Assembly: GCA_021824145.1 (NCBI GenBank)
Contig: JAKALM010000020.1
Location: forward strand, 1-46,825
Reading direction: 5' to 3'
DNA length: 46,825 nt
DNA from: Bacteroidota bacterium
GTDB taxonomy: Bacteria > Bacteroidota > Ignavibacteria > Ignavibacteriales > Ignavibacteriaceae
Shown: piece by piece, positions 34,222 through 45,460 of the stretch
Position numbering within the stretch: position 1 is the first letter of the stretch
Layout: each line of letters starts with the position of its first letter
The notes under the pieces: model-generated
Seen by the model: only the letters and a program-made list of their open reading frames with translations
What the model was told of the DNA's origin: nothing
The model's database searches: none
Made by a program: the position numbers and the translations under genes

Positions 34222-37200
34222 TCAAGCTTGAATTTCTTGGGTCTCTGTTTTTTCCTCAATTGATTCTTCTGAGGTTAAGATTATATCTCTATATTTCTTT
34301 AATCCGCTGCCTGCTGGAATAAGATGACCCATCACTACATTTTCTTTTAGTCCAAGCAGATAATCAACTTTTGCCTCAGTTGCAGCATTTGCCAAAACTT
34401 TAGTAGTTTCCTGGAATGATGCTGCCGAAATGAAACTTTCGGTAGATAATGCAGCCTGAGTAATTCCTAAAAGAATATGCTCGAAAGTTGCAGGTTCGGC
34501 ATCTCTAGCTACAATTAGTTTTTTATTCTTTTTCTTTAGGTCAGAATTAATTTCTCTAAGTTTACTTTTTGAAATAAGCTGACCATCCTTGAATCGTGAA
34601 TCGCCCTTATCTTCAATATGAACCATTGCCATAACTTTGTTGTTTTCTTCAATAAACTCATTTCTATCAACAACATCTTCTTCAAGGAATTTTGTATCAC
34701 CAGGTGAAACAATTTTTATTTTTTGAAGCATTTGTTTAACAATTACTTCAATATGTTTATCATTAATTTTTACACCTTGCAACCGATAAACATCCTGAAT
34801 TTCATTTACAAGATATTCCTGAACCGCGCTTGTTCCTTTTATTTTCAAAATATCATGCGGGTTTATTGGACCATCAGTAATCTTTTCACCTGCAGGAATT
34901 TCATCACCTTCCTGAACGAGTATATGCTTGCCTAATGGTACGTTATACCTTTTCTCATCAGATTTGTCTGGAGCAATAACAATGATTTCACGTGAACCTT
35001 TTTTTCTAGCACCAAACTTTACAGTTCCTTCAATTTCAGAAACAATAGCTGTTTCTTGAGGGCTTCTTGCTTCGAATAATTCTGTCACTCTAGGAAGACC
35101 ACCAGTAATATCCCTACTCTTTGTCTGCTGTTTAGAAATCTTTGCTAAGATGGTACCTGCATCAATTGATTCACCTTCCTCTACCGATAGATAGGCTCTA
35201 GTTGGTATATTGAAAGATTTTTTATTACCATCTTCTGATTCAATCGAAATTGTTGGTGTTAGGTTTTTATCCTTAGATTCTATAACAACTTTTTGAACGT
35301 GACCAGTCTGTTCGTCTGTGACCTGCTGAAGTGTAGATCCATCAATCATATCTACAAATCTAACTTTTCCCGATACATCGGTTAGAATAACAGCGTTGTA
35401 AGGATCGTGATTATATAACGGCGAGCGTTTCTTCACATGCTGACCATCATTAACAACTAATTCAGCGCCATAAGGAACTTCATATTTTTTAACTTGCCTA
35501 TTATTTTCATCATAGATTCCAATAATTCCTCGACGCCCAGTAACAACTTTTACTTTTCCAAGGAAATCAGATTTTTCTACAAATGTTATACGATCATATT
35601 TTGCAATACCTTCTACTGCTGATTCAACTTGAGATTGGCTTGCAATTCTTGATGAAGTTCCACCTAAGTGGAAAGTTCTAAGTGTCAACTGAGTTCCAGG
35701 CTCACCAATTGATTGAGCCGCAACAATACCAACAGCTTCTCCAATCTCAACAATTTTACCGTTTGTTAAATTTCTTCCATAGCACTTAGCACAAACACCT
35801 CTTTTAGATTCACAAGTAAGAACCGTTCTAATATAAACCGAATCTATACTTGCATCTTCAATCTTTTCAGCAATCTCTTCAGTAATCATTTCACCAGATG
35901 CAATTATCAATTCATCAGTTCTTGGATCATAAACATCTTCTTGAGCAACACGACCAGTAATTCTTTCTGCCAATGGTTCTCTTTCTTGCTCAACATCTTT
36001 TAATGCTGTAATTTCAATTCCCAAAATTGTTCCGCAATCAATCTCACTTATTATTACATCTTGGGAAACGTCCACTAGTCTTCTTGTCAAATAACCTGCA
36101 TCTGCTGTTTTAAGAGCAGTATCTGCAAGACCTTTTCTTGCACCATGAGTTGAAATAAAATATTCAAGTACTGACAAACCCTCTTTAAAATTTGCAACAA
36201 TTGGATTCTCAATAATTTCTCCAGCTTGACCAGATAAACTTTTTTGCGGCTTCATCATCAATCCGCGCATACCGGCAACCTGTCTTACTTGTTCTTGAGA
36301 ACCTCTAGCGCCTGAGTCAACCATCATGTGCAAAGAATTGAATCCATTGTCTGCAACTTTAATTTTTTCCATCAATGCTCGAGCAACATCGTTTGTGGTG
36401 TGTGTCCAAACGTCTATGATTTTGTTATAACGTTCAGCATCAGTAATAACACCTTGCTCGTGCTCATTTAAAATTCCTTCAACTTTTTTATTAGCTTTTT
36501 GAATGAGAGATTCTTTTTCTTCTGGAATAATCATATCGCCATAGCTAACTGAAAGTCCACCCGCAGTTGAATACCTGAAGCCAAGATCTTTTAAATCATC
36601 CAAGAACTTTGCAGTTACTTTATTTCCCATCTTCATAAACATTTGGCCGATAAATCCGCCAAAAGTTTTTTTGATAAGAAGCTGGTTAAAATAGCCCATT
36701 TCTTTGGGAACTATTTGATTGAAAATAACCCGACCAGTTGTAGTTTCAACCATTTGTTTATCAATTCTAACTTTTATTCTAGCATGCAAGCCAATAATTT
36801 TAGAATTATAAGCGATTAGAACTTCTTCGGGTGAACCGAAAACTAAGCCTTCACCTTTATCGCCTTCTTTTAGTTTTGTAAGGTAATAACATCCTAGAAC
36901 TATATCTTGAGTTGGGACTACAATAGGACTTCCATTTTGTGGCGAAAGAATATTATGGCTGCTAAGCATAAGCAAAGAAGCTTCTAATTGGGCTTCATAT
37001 GAAAGAGGCACGTGAACAGCCATTTGGTCACCGTCAAAGTCAGCGTTGAATGCTGTACAAACCATTGGGTGAAGCTGAATTGCTCGACCATCAATCAATA
37101 CCGGTTGGAAAGCTTGAATACCTAATCTGTGCAAAGTTGGAGCTCTGTTTAACATTACAGGATGGCCATCAATAATTTTAGCAAGCATGTCCCAAATTAT

Positions 37201-38451
37201 CGGGTCTTTTCTGTCAACAACTTTTCTAGCACTTTTTACTGTTTTGTTATGCCCGCGTTCAATTAATTTTCTAATTATAAATGGTTTGAAAAGTTCAACA
37301 GCCATATCTTTTGGCAAACCGCATTGATGTAATTTCAATTCTGGACCAACTACGATTACCGAACGACCTGAATAATCAACTCTTTTACCAAGTAAATTCT
37401 GACGGAAACGTCCTTGCTTTCCTTTCAGCATATCGCTTAAAGATTTTAAAGGACGATTGTTATCACTTCTAACTGCGCTGCCTCTTCGCGAATTATCGAA
37501 TAAAGCATCAACAGATTCTTGAAGCATTCTTTTTTCGTTTCGTAGAATTACTTCAGGAGCTTTAATGTCAATCAATCTTTTAAGACGATTATTTCTAATT
37601 ATTACTCTTCTGTACAAATCATTCAAATCGCTTGTAGCAAATCTTCCGCCTTCAAGTGGAACAAGCGGTCTTAATTCAGGTGGAATTACAGGAATGTAAT
37701 TTAGAACCATCCACTCTGGTTTATTGATAGCTTTGCCTTCTTCTTCTTTAAATGATTCGAGAACTCTTAGTCTTTTTAATAAGTCAGCTTTTTTCTGCTG
37801 CGAAGTTTCAACTTGCAGTTGATCTCTAAGTTCCTTTGAAAGTTTTTCAACATCAGTTTTTTTAAGAAGTTCTTTTACTGCATCGCCGCCAATCTTAGCG
37901 ACAAATTTTTTCGGATCTTCGTCTTCTAATTTTTCATTTCCTTGCGGAAGTGAATTTAAAACTTCAAAATATTGATCTTCAGAAACTAAATCTAAACGAT
38001 TTAAACCAGTTGGACCTGGATTAATTACTACATAAGACTCATAATAAATAATTTTTTCTAGCTCTTTCAAGCTAAGTCCAATTATATTTCCAATTTTTGA
38101 AGGTTGAGCTCTGAAAAACCAAATGTGAACAATAGGAACTGCAAGAGCAATGTGTCCCATTCTTTCACGTCTTACACTTTTCTGGGTTACTTCAACGCCG
38201 CATCTATCGCAAATAATACCTTTGTATCTAATTCTTTTATATTTACCGCAGAAGCATTCCCAGTCGCGCGTTGGCCCAAATATTTTTTCGCAGAACAATC
38301 CGTCTTTTTCAGGACGGAACGATCTGTAATTAATAGTTTCAGGTTTAGTTACTTCACCATACGATCTTGATAATATATCATCAGGGCTTGCTAAACCAAT
38401 GGTGATACTATTTATCTCACGCATTGCATTTTCTTGAACTCTAAATGGCAT
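34222..38451 (-). CDS. rpoC: DNA-directed RNA polymerase beta' subunit
   Basis: The 1409-residue catalytic subunit has the N-terminal zinc ribbon ([20 protein letters not shown]), the Mg-binding active-site loop [16 protein letters not shown], and the second zinc site ([16 protein letters not shown]). The trigger loop region [20 protein letters not shown] and the C-terminal assembly segment ([20 protein letters not shown]) follow. Length is typical for the FCB group. ATG start, 44 nt after rpoB with AGGAG upstream; the terminator at 34174-34209 closes the unit. Confidence 0.98.
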   Translation of the reverse strand: MPFRVQENAMREINSITIGLASPDDILSRSYGEVTKPETINYRSFRPEKDGLFCEKIFGPTRDWECFCGKYKRIRYKGIICDRCGVEVTQKSVRRERMGHIALAVPIVHIWFFRAQPSKIGNIIGLSLKELEKIIYYESYVVINPGPTGLNRLDLVSEDQYFEVLNSLPQGNEKLEDEDPKKFVAKIGGDAVKELLKKTDVEKLSKELRDQLQVETSQQKKADLLKRLRVLESFKEEEGKAINKPEWMVLNYIPVIPPELRPLVPLEGGRFATSDLNDLYRRVIIRNNRLKRLIDIKAPEVILRNEKRMLQESVDALFDNSRRGSAVRSDNNRPLKSLSDMLKGKQGRFRQNLLGKRVDYSGRSVIVVGPELKLHQCGLPKDMAVELFKPFIIRKLIERGHNKTVKSARKVVDRKDPIIWDMLAKIIDGHPVMLNRAPTLHRLGIQAFQPVLIDGRAIQLHPMVCTAFNADFDGDQMAVHVPLSYEAQLEASLLMLSSHNILSPQNGSPIVVPTQDIVLGCYYLTKLKEGDKGEGLVFGSPEEVLIAYNSKIIGLHARIKVRIDKQMVETTTGRVIFNQIVPKEMGYFNQLLIKKTFGGFIGQMFMKMGNKVTAKFLDDLKDLGFRYSTAGGLSVSYGDMIIPEEKESLIQKANKKVEGILNEHEQGVITDAERYNKIIDVWTHTTNDVARALMEKIKVADNGFNSLHMMVDSGARGSQEQVRQVAGMRGLMMKPQKSLSGQAGEIIENPIVANFKEGLSVLEYFISTHGARKGLADTALKTADAGYLTRRLVDVSQDVIISEIDCGTILGIEITALKDVEQEREPLAERITGRVAQEDVYDPRTDELIIASGEMITEEIAEKIEDASIDSVYIRTVLTCESKRGVCAKCYGRNLTNGKIVEIGEAVGIVAAQSIGEPGTQLTLRTFHLGGTSSRIASQSQVESAVEGIAKYDRITFVEKSDFLGKVKVVTGRRGIIGIYDENNRQVKKYEVPYGAELVVNDGQHVKKRSPLYNHDPYNAVILTDVSGKVRFVDMIDGSTLQQVTDEQTGHVQKVVIESKDKNLTPTISIESEDGNKKSFNIPTRAYLSVEEGESIDAGTILAKISKQQTKSRDITGGLPRVTELFEARSPQETAIVSEIEGTVKFGARKKGSREIIVIAPDKSDEKRYNVPLGKHILVQEGDEIPAGEKITDGPINPHDILKIKGTSAVQEYLVNEIQDVYRLQGVKINDKHIEVIVKQMLQKIKIVSPGDTKFLEEDVVDRNEFIEENNKVMAMVHIEDKGDSRFKDGQLISKSKLREINSDLKKKNKKLIVARDAEPATFEHILLGITQAALSTESFISAASFQETTKVLANAATEAKVDYLLGLKENVVMGHLIPAGSGLKKYRDIILTSEESIEEKTETQEIQA

Positions 38452-38495
38452 TTTTCATCTCCTAAATTCTTAGTGAAAAAATTGTTCTAAAAGTG

Positions 38496-41400
38496 TTAAT
38501 TAATTTTTATATCCAGACCTAAGCCCTGGAGTTCTTTAATCAACACATTGAACGATTCAGGAATATTTGGTTCCTGTAAGTTTTCACCCTTAACAATCGC
38601 TTCATATACTTTTGCTCTACCAGCAACATCGTCGCTTTTTACGGTTAATATTTCTTGAAGAATATGAGCTGCACCGTAACCTTCTAGCGCCCATACTTCC
38701 ATTTCTCCAAACCTCTGACCGCCAAATTGTGCTTTTCCACCCAAAGGTTGTTGAGTAATTAACGAGTATGGCCCAATCGAACGAGCATGAATTTTATCAT
38801 CTACTAAGTGGCTTAATTTAAGCATGTAGATGTAACCACAAGTAACTTTCTGATGGAACTTTTCGCCAGACCTTCCATCGTATAAGTCTGATTTACTGCC
38901 TTTTTCTAAACCAGCTTTTTCAAGCCATGCATCAACGTCCTCAACTTTAGCTCCATCAAAAATTGGAGTTGCGAATTTCACTCCCAACTTTTTACCTGCC
39001 CAGCCAAGCGCAGTCTCGTACAACTGGCCAAGATTCATACGTGAAGGCACGCCAAGTGGATTTAACACTATATCAACTGGAGTTCCATCTGGTAAAAATG
39101 GCATTTCTTCAGCTGGAACAATTTTAGCTACAACGCCTTTGTTTCCGTGTCGGCCGGCCATTTTATCTCCAACTGAAAGTTTACGTTTTTTAGCAACATA
39201 AACTTTTGCAAGTTGAACAATTCCCGGAGGAAGTTCATCGCCGCTTGTTATTTTTATTTTTTCTCGTTTATAGTCCTCTTCAATATCTAATAAGACATCG
39301 AAATAATTTTTATATAAAGTTTTAATTAGATTATTAGTTCTTTTTGTTTCGAACCAATCTAGAGTATAATCTAATTTAGTAACATCTTCCATTGAAGAGA
39401 AAGTACTGTCTTTTATTGTTGTACCACTTCTTAATACCACACTACCATCAAGATCACGAATACCAGTAGTTGTTTCGCCTTCAGTAATCTTAGTAAGCTT
39501 CTGAACTATTTTTTCATAATGTTCAGTTAAAGCTTGTTTGTGCTGAAGTTCTAAATTATCAAGTTGTTTCTTTTCTATTTTCTTAGCTTCAGCATCTCTC
39601 TTTTTACGACTGAAAAGTCTTGTTTTTATAACAGTTCCTTTCAATCCCGGAGGTGCTTTCAACGAGGCATCTTTAACATCGCCTGCTTTATCTCCAAATA
39701 TTGCTCTCAACAATTTTTCTTCCGGAGTCGGATCAGTTTCACCTTTCGGTGTAATCTTTCCAATAAGAATATCACCTTCTTTTACTTCGGCTCCTTCGCG
39801 AACAATTCCATTTTCATCAAGATTTTTTACAGCTTCTTCACTTACGTTTGGAATTTCGCGAGTTAATTCTTCCTCGCCTCTTTTTGTTTCTCTAACTTGC
39901 AATTCAAATTCTTCAATATGTATTGAAGTATAAACATCTTCGCTAACTACTTTTTCGCTAATAATTATAGCGTCTTCAAAATTGTAACCGCGCCAAGGCA
40001 TGAATGCTACTAAAACGTTTCTGCCAAGAGCTAAATCTCCATGGTCAGTAGAGCAACCATCAGCAAGCACTTCACCTTTTACAACTCTTTGTCCTTCTTT
40101 TACGATTGGACGCTGATTAACCGAAGTTTCTTGGTTTGTACCATGAAATTTTGTTAGCGTATAAGTTGTTCTCCTAACATCATTAAAGCTTGTCAGAGCT
40201 TCAACGCTGTTTGGGCTAATATCATATTTTACTACAATCTGATTTGCATCTACTAATTCAATAACACCGTTATCTTCGGCTACTATTACAGCTCTAGAGT
40301 CCGTTGCAACTTTTCTCTCAAGTCCGGTACCAACAATAGGGGCTTCTGGTCTTAATAAAGGAACAGCTTGACGCTGCATGTTTGATCCCATCAATGCTCT
40401 GTTTGCATCATCGTGTTCAAGGAAAGGAATTAAAGCTGCAGCAGCGCTTACTATTTGGGCAGGAGCCACATCCATATATTGAATATGATCAGGTGTAATA
40501 ATTGGGAATTCACCTTTGTAACGCGATTTTACTCTTTCTTGAACAAACTTTGATTGCTCAGTTAAGGGAGCGTTTGCTTGTGCAATTGTATAAAGATCTT
40601 CCTGTTCAGCAGTTAAATATTCAACTTGATCTGTAACTTTTCCTCTTTCAACTTTTCTATAAGGAGATTCTAAAAATCCGTATCTATTTACTCTTGCATA
40701 AATTGTTAGCGATGAAATAAGACCGATGTTCGGGCCTTCTGGAGTTTCTATTGGACACAAGCGGCCATAGTGAGTGTAGTGAACGTCTCGAACTTCAAAT
40801 CCTGCTCTTTCTCTTGTTAAACCGCCAGGTCCTAATGCGGACATTCTTCTTTTGTGAGTCATCTCTGCCAATGGATTTGTTTGATCCATGAATTGAGATA
40901 ATTGATTTGTACCAAAGAAAGCATTAATTACACTGCTTATTGTTCTTGCATTTACTAAATCTTGCGGAGTAAAGTTTTCTGTATCGCGCATGTTCATTCT
41001 TTCTTTTATTGTTCTAGCCATACGCGACATGCCGACATTAAACTGCTGAGCTAATTGCTCGCCAACAGTTCTAATTCTTCTATTACCTAAATGATCAATA
41101 TCATCAACAGCTTCATTACCATTTCTTAATTTGATTATATATTTCATTATTGAAATAATATCGTCAATTGTAAGAACTGTAATATTCTCAGCAACATTAA
41201 CTTTTAATTTATCGTTCATTCTATGACGACCTACATCGCCAAGATCATATCTTTTATCATTGAAGAATAATTTATCAATTAGAGCTTGGGCTGTGTCTAG
41301 ATCGGGGGCTTCACCGGAACGCAACTGTCTATAAATTGAATAAAGCGCTTCTTCTTTTGTACTTGAAGTATCTTTGCGAAGTGTATTAACAATTAAATCT

Positions 41401-42254
41401 TGATCTGGTGAAGTTTCGGAACTAATAAATTTTAATTTATCTACTTCAGCTTCTTTTAATCTTTCGATATCTTCTTCAGAAAGAACACTGTCTTTAGTAA
41501 GGAAGATTTCACCCGTCGACATATCGAAGACATCGCTTGCAATTGTTCTACCAACATAATTTTCAATTTTAACTTTCTTTACTACAACTTCTTCAACCAA
41601 ATTAAAAAGGTTAAGAATTTCTTCATCTGATGCAAAACCTAAAGCTCGCAATAAAGTAGTTGACGGGAATTTTTTTCTTCTATCAATATAAACATACATT
41701 ACATAATTTATATCGGTCGCAAATTCCACCCACGATCCACGCAGCGGAATAATTCTAGCAGAATAAATTGGAGTTCCGTTTGGGTGAACAGTTTGAGAAA
41801 AAGCTACCCCTGGTGAACGATGAAGCTGAGAAACTACAACTCTTTCAGCGCCATTGATTACGAAAGTACCTTTTTCAGTCATATAAGGAAGATTACCCAA
41901 ATAAACTTCCTGTTCAACACTATTAACAAATTCTTGTGTTTCCGGATCTTTAGTTGAAAGCCTAAGTTTTCCTTTTAATGGGGCTGCAAAAGTTAACCCC
42001 CGCTCCAAGCATTCTTGAACAGAAAAACGTGGTTTTTCAATATAATATTCTAAAAAATCTAATCTATAATTTTCTTTATTATCAAAAATTGGGAAATTCG
42101 CAGTAAATACTTGCTGCAAACCCTTATTTTCTCTTTTATTTGGCTGCGTTTTGAGCTGAACAAACTCTTCAAATGCAGCAGTTTGAATATTTAATAAATC
42201 CGGTGGCTCAACAACTGAAGAAATTCTACTAAAGGAAATTCTTGTATTGTCCAA
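38496..42254 (-). CDS. rpoB: DNA-directed RNA polymerase beta subunit
   Basis: The 1252-residue subunit has the rifampicin-pocket region (FFGTNQLSQFMDQTNPLAEM, HKRRMSALGPGGL), catalytic-side GYNFEDAIIISEK and C-terminal GGKAQFGGQRFGEMEVWALE. The reading frame is open upstream to a TTG at 42269, but the only good SD (GGAGG) lies inside that stretch. The TTG at 42254 (start DNTRISFSRISSVVE) is therefore preferred. It lies 142 nt after rplL across a strong hairpin. Confidence 0.97.
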   Translation of the reverse strand: MDNTRISFSRISSVVEPPDLLNIQTAAFEEFVQLKTQPNKRENKGLQQVFTANFPIFDNKENYRLDFLEYYIEKPRFSVQECLERGLTFAAPLKGKLRLSTKDPETQEFVNSVEQEVYLGNLPYMTEKGTFVINGAERVVVSQLHRSPGVAFSQTVHPNGTPIYSARIIPLRGSWVEFATDINYVMYVYIDRRKKFPSTTLLRALGFASDEEILNLFNLVEEVVVKKVKIENYVGRTIASDVFDMSTGEIFLTKDSVLSEEDIERLKEAEVDKLKFISSETSPDQDLIVNTLRKDTSSTKEEALYSIYRQLRSGEAPDLDTAQALIDKLFFNDKRYDLGDVGRHRMNDKLKVNVAENITVLTIDDIISIMKYIIKLRNGNEAVDDIDHLGNRRIRTVGEQLAQQFNVGMSRMARTIKERMNMRDTENFTPQDLVNARTISSVINAFFGTNQLSQFMDQTNPLAEMTHKRRMSALGPGGLTRERAGFEVRDVHYTHYGRLCPIETPEGPNIGLISSLTIYARVNRYGFLESPYRKVERGKVTDQVEYLTAEQEDLYTIAQANAPLTEQSKFVQERVKSRYKGEFPIITPDHIQYMDVAPAQIVSAAAALIPFLEHDDANRALMGSNMQRQAVPLLRPEAPIVGTGLERKVATDSRAVIVAEDNGVIELVDANQIVVKYDISPNSVEALTSFNDVRRTTYTLTKFHGTNQETSVNQRPIVKEGQRVVKGEVLADGCSTDHGDLALGRNVLVAFMPWRGYNFEDAIIISEKVVSEDVYTSIHIEEFELQVRETKRGEEELTREIPNVSEEAVKNLDENGIVREGAEVKEGDILIGKITPKGETDPTPEEKLLRAIFGDKAGDVKDASLKAPPGLKGTVIKTRLFSRKKRDAEAKKIEKKQLDNLELQHKQALTEHYEKIVQKLTKITEGETTTGIRDLDGSVVLRSGTTIKDSTFSSMEDVTKLDYTLDWFETKRTNNLIKTLYKNYFDVLLDIEEDYKREKIKITSGDELPPGIVQLAKVYVAKKRKLSVGDKMAGRHGNKGVVAKIVPAEEMPFLPDGTPVDIVLNPLGVPSRMNLGQLYETALGWAGKKLGVKFATPIFDGAKVEDVDAWLEKAGLEKGSKSDLYDGRSGEKFHQKVTCGYIYMLKLSHLVDDKIHARSIGPYSLITQQPLGGKAQFGGQRFGEMEVWALEGYGAAHILQEILTVKSDDVAGRAKVYEAIVKGENLQEPNIPESFNVLIKELQGLGLDIKIN

Positions 42255-42342
42255 TTTATAAACCTCCAATTATTTTACTTTTTCTTAACTTTCCTGGAGT
42301 ATAACAACGCTATCAAATCATTTTCTACTTTCAGGTAGACAT

Positions 42343-42374
42343 AAAAGCGATCCCAAATTATTTGGATCGCTTTT
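42343..42374 (-). terminator. Strong hairpin between rplL and rpoB, probable attenuator
   Basis: An 11-bp perfect stem (AAAAGCGATCC at 42343-42353 with GGATCGCTTTT at 42364-42374) has a 10-nt loop. On the minus strand the 3' arm ends in TTTT followed by ATGTC, a short T-tract, suggesting partial termination so that rpoBC is made in smaller amounts than rplJL. A processing site is an alternative. Confidence 0.7.
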
Positions 42375-42396
42375 CAAAAAATCATTCTTATCTAAA

Positions 42397-42777
42397 TTAT
42401 TTAATTTCTACAGTAGCGCCAGCTTCTTCAAATTCTTTTTTCAGTTTTTCTGCTTCATCTTTAGAAATTGCTTCTTTTACAGTTTTTGGTGCGCCGTCAA
42501 CAAGATCTTTAGCTTCTTTCAAACCTAAGCCTGTATGTGCTCTAACAACTTTAATAACGTTAATTTTCTTTTCGCCAGCAGCTTTTAAAATAACATCAAA
42601 TTCTGTTTTTTCTTCTGCTGGAGCTGCCGCTGCTGCTGGAGCTGCACCGCCTGCAACAACAACCGGAGCTGCTGCTGTAACTCCAAATTCTTCTTCCAAA
42701 GCTTTCTTTAATTCAGATGCTTCTAAAAGTGATAAAGCTTTTATTTTTTCTACTAATTCAGTTACTTTCTCTGACAT
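42397..42777 (-). CDS. rplL: 50S ribosomal protein L7/L12
   Basis: The 126-residue stalk protein has an N-terminal dimerisation helix pair ([20 protein letters not shown]), an Ala-rich hinge ([19 protein letters not shown]) and a C-terminal factor-binding domain ([33 protein letters not shown]). It recruits translation GTPases. ATG start, 38 nt after rplJ; the attenuator hairpin follows. Confidence 0.98.
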   Translation of the reverse strand: MSEKVTELVEKIKALSLLEASELKKALEEEFGVTAAAPVVVAGGAAPAAAAAPAEEKTEFDVILKAAGEKKINVIKVVRAHTGLGLKEAKDLVDGAPKTVKEAISKDEAEKLKKEFEEAGATVEIK

Positions 42778-42815
42778 TTTATTTTTCTCCTAGTATTAAA
42801 TTTTCTTAATTTATT

Positions 42816-43337
42816 TTATGCTGCTTTCTTCTTCGAGATTTCATCAATTACACTAACGAGATCTCTCATAACAGCATTCAAGGCGCCTACAATTCCCGAT
42901 GCTGGTGAATTTAGACTGCCCAAAATTCCCGCTACAATCTCATTCTTAGTTGGCAAAGTAGCCAGCACAGATAATGAACTGCCAGGGTAATACTGGTTTT
43001 CAATGTAGCAAGCTTTGAGTTCTAATTTTTGTTTATCATCAAAATATTTTTTAATGATTTTAGCTGGTGCAACTGGATTTTCAGATGCGAAAACATATCC
43101 AGTCATTCCAACTAAGTGGTCTGCTAATTTCTCATATTTACCAGTTTCATTAAGTGCTCTTTTGAATAAAGTATTTTTAATTACTTTATACTTAACACCT
43201 TCTTTACGAAAATCGTTTCTGATGGCGCTAATATCGGCAACATTAATTCCGGTATAATCTGTAAGATAAACAGCAGATGAATTTTGAATCATTTCTTTTA
43301 CTTCAGAAATGATATCTGATTTTTCATTCTTATTCAT
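42816..43337 (-). CDS. rplJ: 50S ribosomal protein L10
   Basis: The 173-residue L10 has VYLTDYTGINVADISAIRND, FRKEGVKYKVIKNTLFKRAL and a C-terminal helix that carries L7/L12 dimers. It may repress its own mRNA as in other bacteria; the 79-nt gap upstream is short for a full leader and no clear structure was resolved. ATG start at 43337. Confidence 0.97.
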   Translation of the reverse strand: MNKNEKSDIISEVKEMIQNSSAVYLTDYTGINVADISAIRNDFRKEGVKYKVIKNTLFKRALNETGKYEKLADHLVGMTGYVFASENPVAPAKIIKKYFDDKQKLELKACYIENQYYPGSSLSVLATLPTKNEIVAGILGSLNSPASGIVGALNAVMRDLVSVIDEISKKKAA

Positions 43338-43416
43338 TTTATTCCCATAACAGATTATAAGTAATCGTATTGGTTAGAAGCATTTATTTTTATGAGTGCG
43401 TAAACTTTTTTTTAAA

Positions 43417-44112
43417 TTAATGAACCGCAACTTCATCTTTAATTATTTTAATCCCAGGTCCCATTGTACTGGAAAGGTAAAGGCTCTTAACATATTGACC
43501 CTTAGCAGATGAAGGCTTTAATTTAACAATAGTATTTAAGAAAGCTCTAGTATTTTCCGCAAGCTTATTAACTTCAAAATTTAATTTTCCTAAAGAAGTA
43601 TGTACAATTCCAGTTTTTTCAACTCTGAATTCTATTTTACCAGCTTTCACTTCATTTACGGCTTTTGCTACATCCATAGTAACTGTGCCGCTTTTAGGAT
43701 TAGGCATAAGTCCTTTTGGACCTAAAACTCTTCCAAGTTTACCAAGTTCAGCCATTGTATCAGGAGTAGCAACAATAACATCAATATCAGCCCAGCCGCC
43801 TTTAATTTTTTCTAAATATTCTTCAAATCCAGCAAAATCTGCACCTGCATCAAGAGCTTCTTGAGCTTTGGATCCTTTAGCAACAACTAAAACTCTAACT
43901 TGTTTTCCAGTACCATTTGGAAGAGAAACAGTTCCTCTTACCATTTGATCGGCATGTCGCGGGTCAACACCTAATCGAATTGCACAATCCAAAGTTTCAA
44001 CAAATTTAACTTTGGATTGATCTTTTAAAATTTTAATAGCTTCTTCAATTGTATATTCTTTTGATTTATCAAAAGATTTGCTAATCTCTTTATTTCTTTT
44101 AGAATTCTGCAT
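43417..44112 (-). CDS. rplA: 50S ribosomal protein L1
   Basis: The 231-residue L1 has [40 protein letters not shown] and [20 protein letters not shown]. It forms the mobile L1 stalk that guides E-site tRNA. GTG at 44115 directly precedes ATG at 44112; the ATG is preferred. It lies 47 nt after rplK, in the common order. Confidence 0.97.
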   Translation of the reverse strand: MQNSKRNKEISKSFDKSKEYTIEEAIKILKDQSKVKFVETLDCAIRLGVDPRHADQMVRGTVSLPNGTGKQVRVLVVAKGSKAQEALDAGADFAGFEEYLEKIKGGWADIDVIVATPDTMAELGKLGRVLGPKGLMPNPKSGTVTMDVAKAVNEVKAGKIEFRVEKTGIVHTSLGKLNFEVNKLAENTRAFLNTIVKLKPSSAKGQYVKSLYLSSTMGPGIKIIKDEVAVH

Positions 44113-44159
44113 CACTCTATTCCTTTTGAACTTTTGCTTTTTCTTAAAGTTACTTCTGA

Positions 44160-44585
44160 TTATTCTTCAACAGTTATGCCCATACTTCTAGCAGTACCAG
44201 CAACCATACTCATCGCATGGTCAATATCAAAAGCATTTAAGTCTGGCATTTTTAATTGAGCAATTTCTTTAACTTGATTTTTGCTGACTTTAGCTACTTT
44301 ATTCCTATGCGGTTCAGCAGATCCTTTTTCAACCTTTGCAGCTTTTTTCAATAATTCTGCAGCCGGTGGAGTTTTTGTAATAAATGTAAATGATTTATCA
44401 GAGAATACAGTTATTACAACCGGAATAATTAAACCTTCTTTATCTGAAGTTCTTGAATTAAACTGTTTACAAAACTCCATTATATTTACGCCTTTTTGGC
44501 CTAATGCTGGGCCAACCGGCGGAGATGGATTTGCTTTACCAGCTGGTATTTGTAATTTGATATATCCTGTTATTTTCTTAGCCAT
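44160..44585 (-). CDS. rplK: 50S ribosomal protein L11
   Basis: The 141-residue L11 has [37 protein letters not shown] and the C-terminal rRNA-binding domain ([20 protein letters not shown]). It forms the base of the GTPase-associated centre. ATG start, 32 nt after nusG. Confidence 0.98.
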   Translation of the reverse strand: MAKKITGYIKLQIPAGKANPSPPVGPALGQKGVNIMEFCKQFNSRTSDKEGLIIPVVITVFSDKSFTFITKTPPAAELLKKAAKVEKGSAEPHRNKVAKVSKNQVKEIAQLKMPDLNAFDIDHAMSMVAGTARSMGITVEE

Positions 44586-44617
44586 ATGACTTTCCTACAA
44601 GTATAAATACTAAAATA

Positions 44618-45163
44618 TTATTTTTCTAATTCTGCTTGAACAAAATCGATTTCTACTGGAGTTTTTCTGCCAAATATTGAAACCATAACTTTAATTTTCA
44701 TTTTCTCTTCATTTACTTCTTGAATAGTACCGGTAAAATTATTGAATGGGCCATCTATTATTTTAACAACATCGCCATTTCTGAAAATTGTTTCCATTCT
44801 TTCGGTTGTTTCATCTTGTGTTATTCTGCCAACAATTCTTTTAACTTCTTCAGGTTGAAGTGGATTTGGATTGTTTTTAGTCCCCAAAAATCCCATTACT
44901 GAAGGAGTATTTAGAATAAAATCCTTTACTTGATTATCTAAATCAGCATGGACTAAAATATATCCGGGAAAAAAGTTTTTAGTTTTACTTTTTTTCTTTC
45001 CGTCTTTTACTTCAAAAACTTTTTCTGTTGGGACAAGAACATCTTCAATTTTAGCTTTTAATCTATCGTTATCAGATAGTTCAGCTTCGATGAGGTTTTT
45101 TACTTTAGCCTCATGTCCAGAAAAAGTTCTAACTACATACCATTTTAATTCGGCTTCGCCCAT
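44618..45163 (-). CDS. nusG: Transcription termination/antitermination protein NusG
   Basis: The 181-residue NusG has the NGN domain (KWYVVRTFSGHEAKVKNLIE, FFPGYILVHADL) and a C-terminal KOW domain (GDVVKIIDGPFNNFTGTIQE). It links RNA polymerase with the ribosome or Rho. ATG start, 4 nt after secE, so they are cotranscribed and probably coupled. Confidence 0.97.
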   Translation of the reverse strand: MGEAELKWYVVRTFSGHEAKVKNLIEAELSDNDRLKAKIEDVLVPTEKVFEVKDGKKKSKTKNFFPGYILVHADLDNQVKDFILNTPSVMGFLGTKNNPNPLQPEEVKRIVGRITQDETTERMETIFRNGDVVKIIDGPFNNFTGTIQEVNEEKMKIKVMVSIFGRKTPVEIDFVQAELEK

Positions 45164-45167
45164 AAAT

Positions 45168-45350
45168 TTAGAATATTCCTTTAAATATTTGAGTGATTAA
45201 CATATCTATCAAATAAGTAAATGCGGCTAACATTAAGCACGAAACAATAACAACGGTAGTAGATTCCTTAAGTTCATCCATTGTTGGCCAGGTAACTTTT
45301 TTCATTTCCTTGACCACGTCATCAAAAAAAGCAATTATTTTTTCTTTCAT
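45168..45350 (-). CDS. secE: Preprotein translocase subunit SecE
   Basis: The 60-residue short SecE has an amphipathic N-terminal helix (FFDDVVKEMKKVTWPTMDEL) and one transmembrane helix (about 31-52). It clamps the SecY channel. ATG start at 45350, 27 nt after the tRNA-Trp gene on the same strand. Confidence 0.95.
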   Translation of the reverse strand: MKEKIIAFFDDVVKEMKKVTWPTMDELKESTTVVIVSCLMLAAFTYLIDMLITQIFKGIF

Positions 45351-45377
45351 TTATTACTCTTTAATTCTTTTAGTCTG

Positions 45378-45451
45378 CACGTCAGGAGGGACTCGAACCC
45401 CCAACCTGCGGTTTTGGAGACCGCTGCTCTAGCCAATTGAGCTACTGACGT
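45378..45451 (-). tRNA. tRNA-Trp (anticodon CCA)
   Basis: The 74-nt cloverleaf has acceptor ACGTCAG/CTGACGT, anticodon stem GCGGT/ACCGC around CTCCAAA (anticodon CCA), T loop TTCGAGT and discriminator G. CCA at the 3' end is not encoded. It lies between rpmG and secE, as is common in many bacteria. Confidence 0.96.
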
Positions 45452-45460
45452 AGCTAAAAT

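Noticed and set aside
42362-42793. Plus-strand open frame of 143 codons, Ala/Ser-rich
   Set aside because: It is the antisense of rplL. The composition comes from the Ala-rich hinge of L7/L12 read backwards, and there is no matching family or SD.
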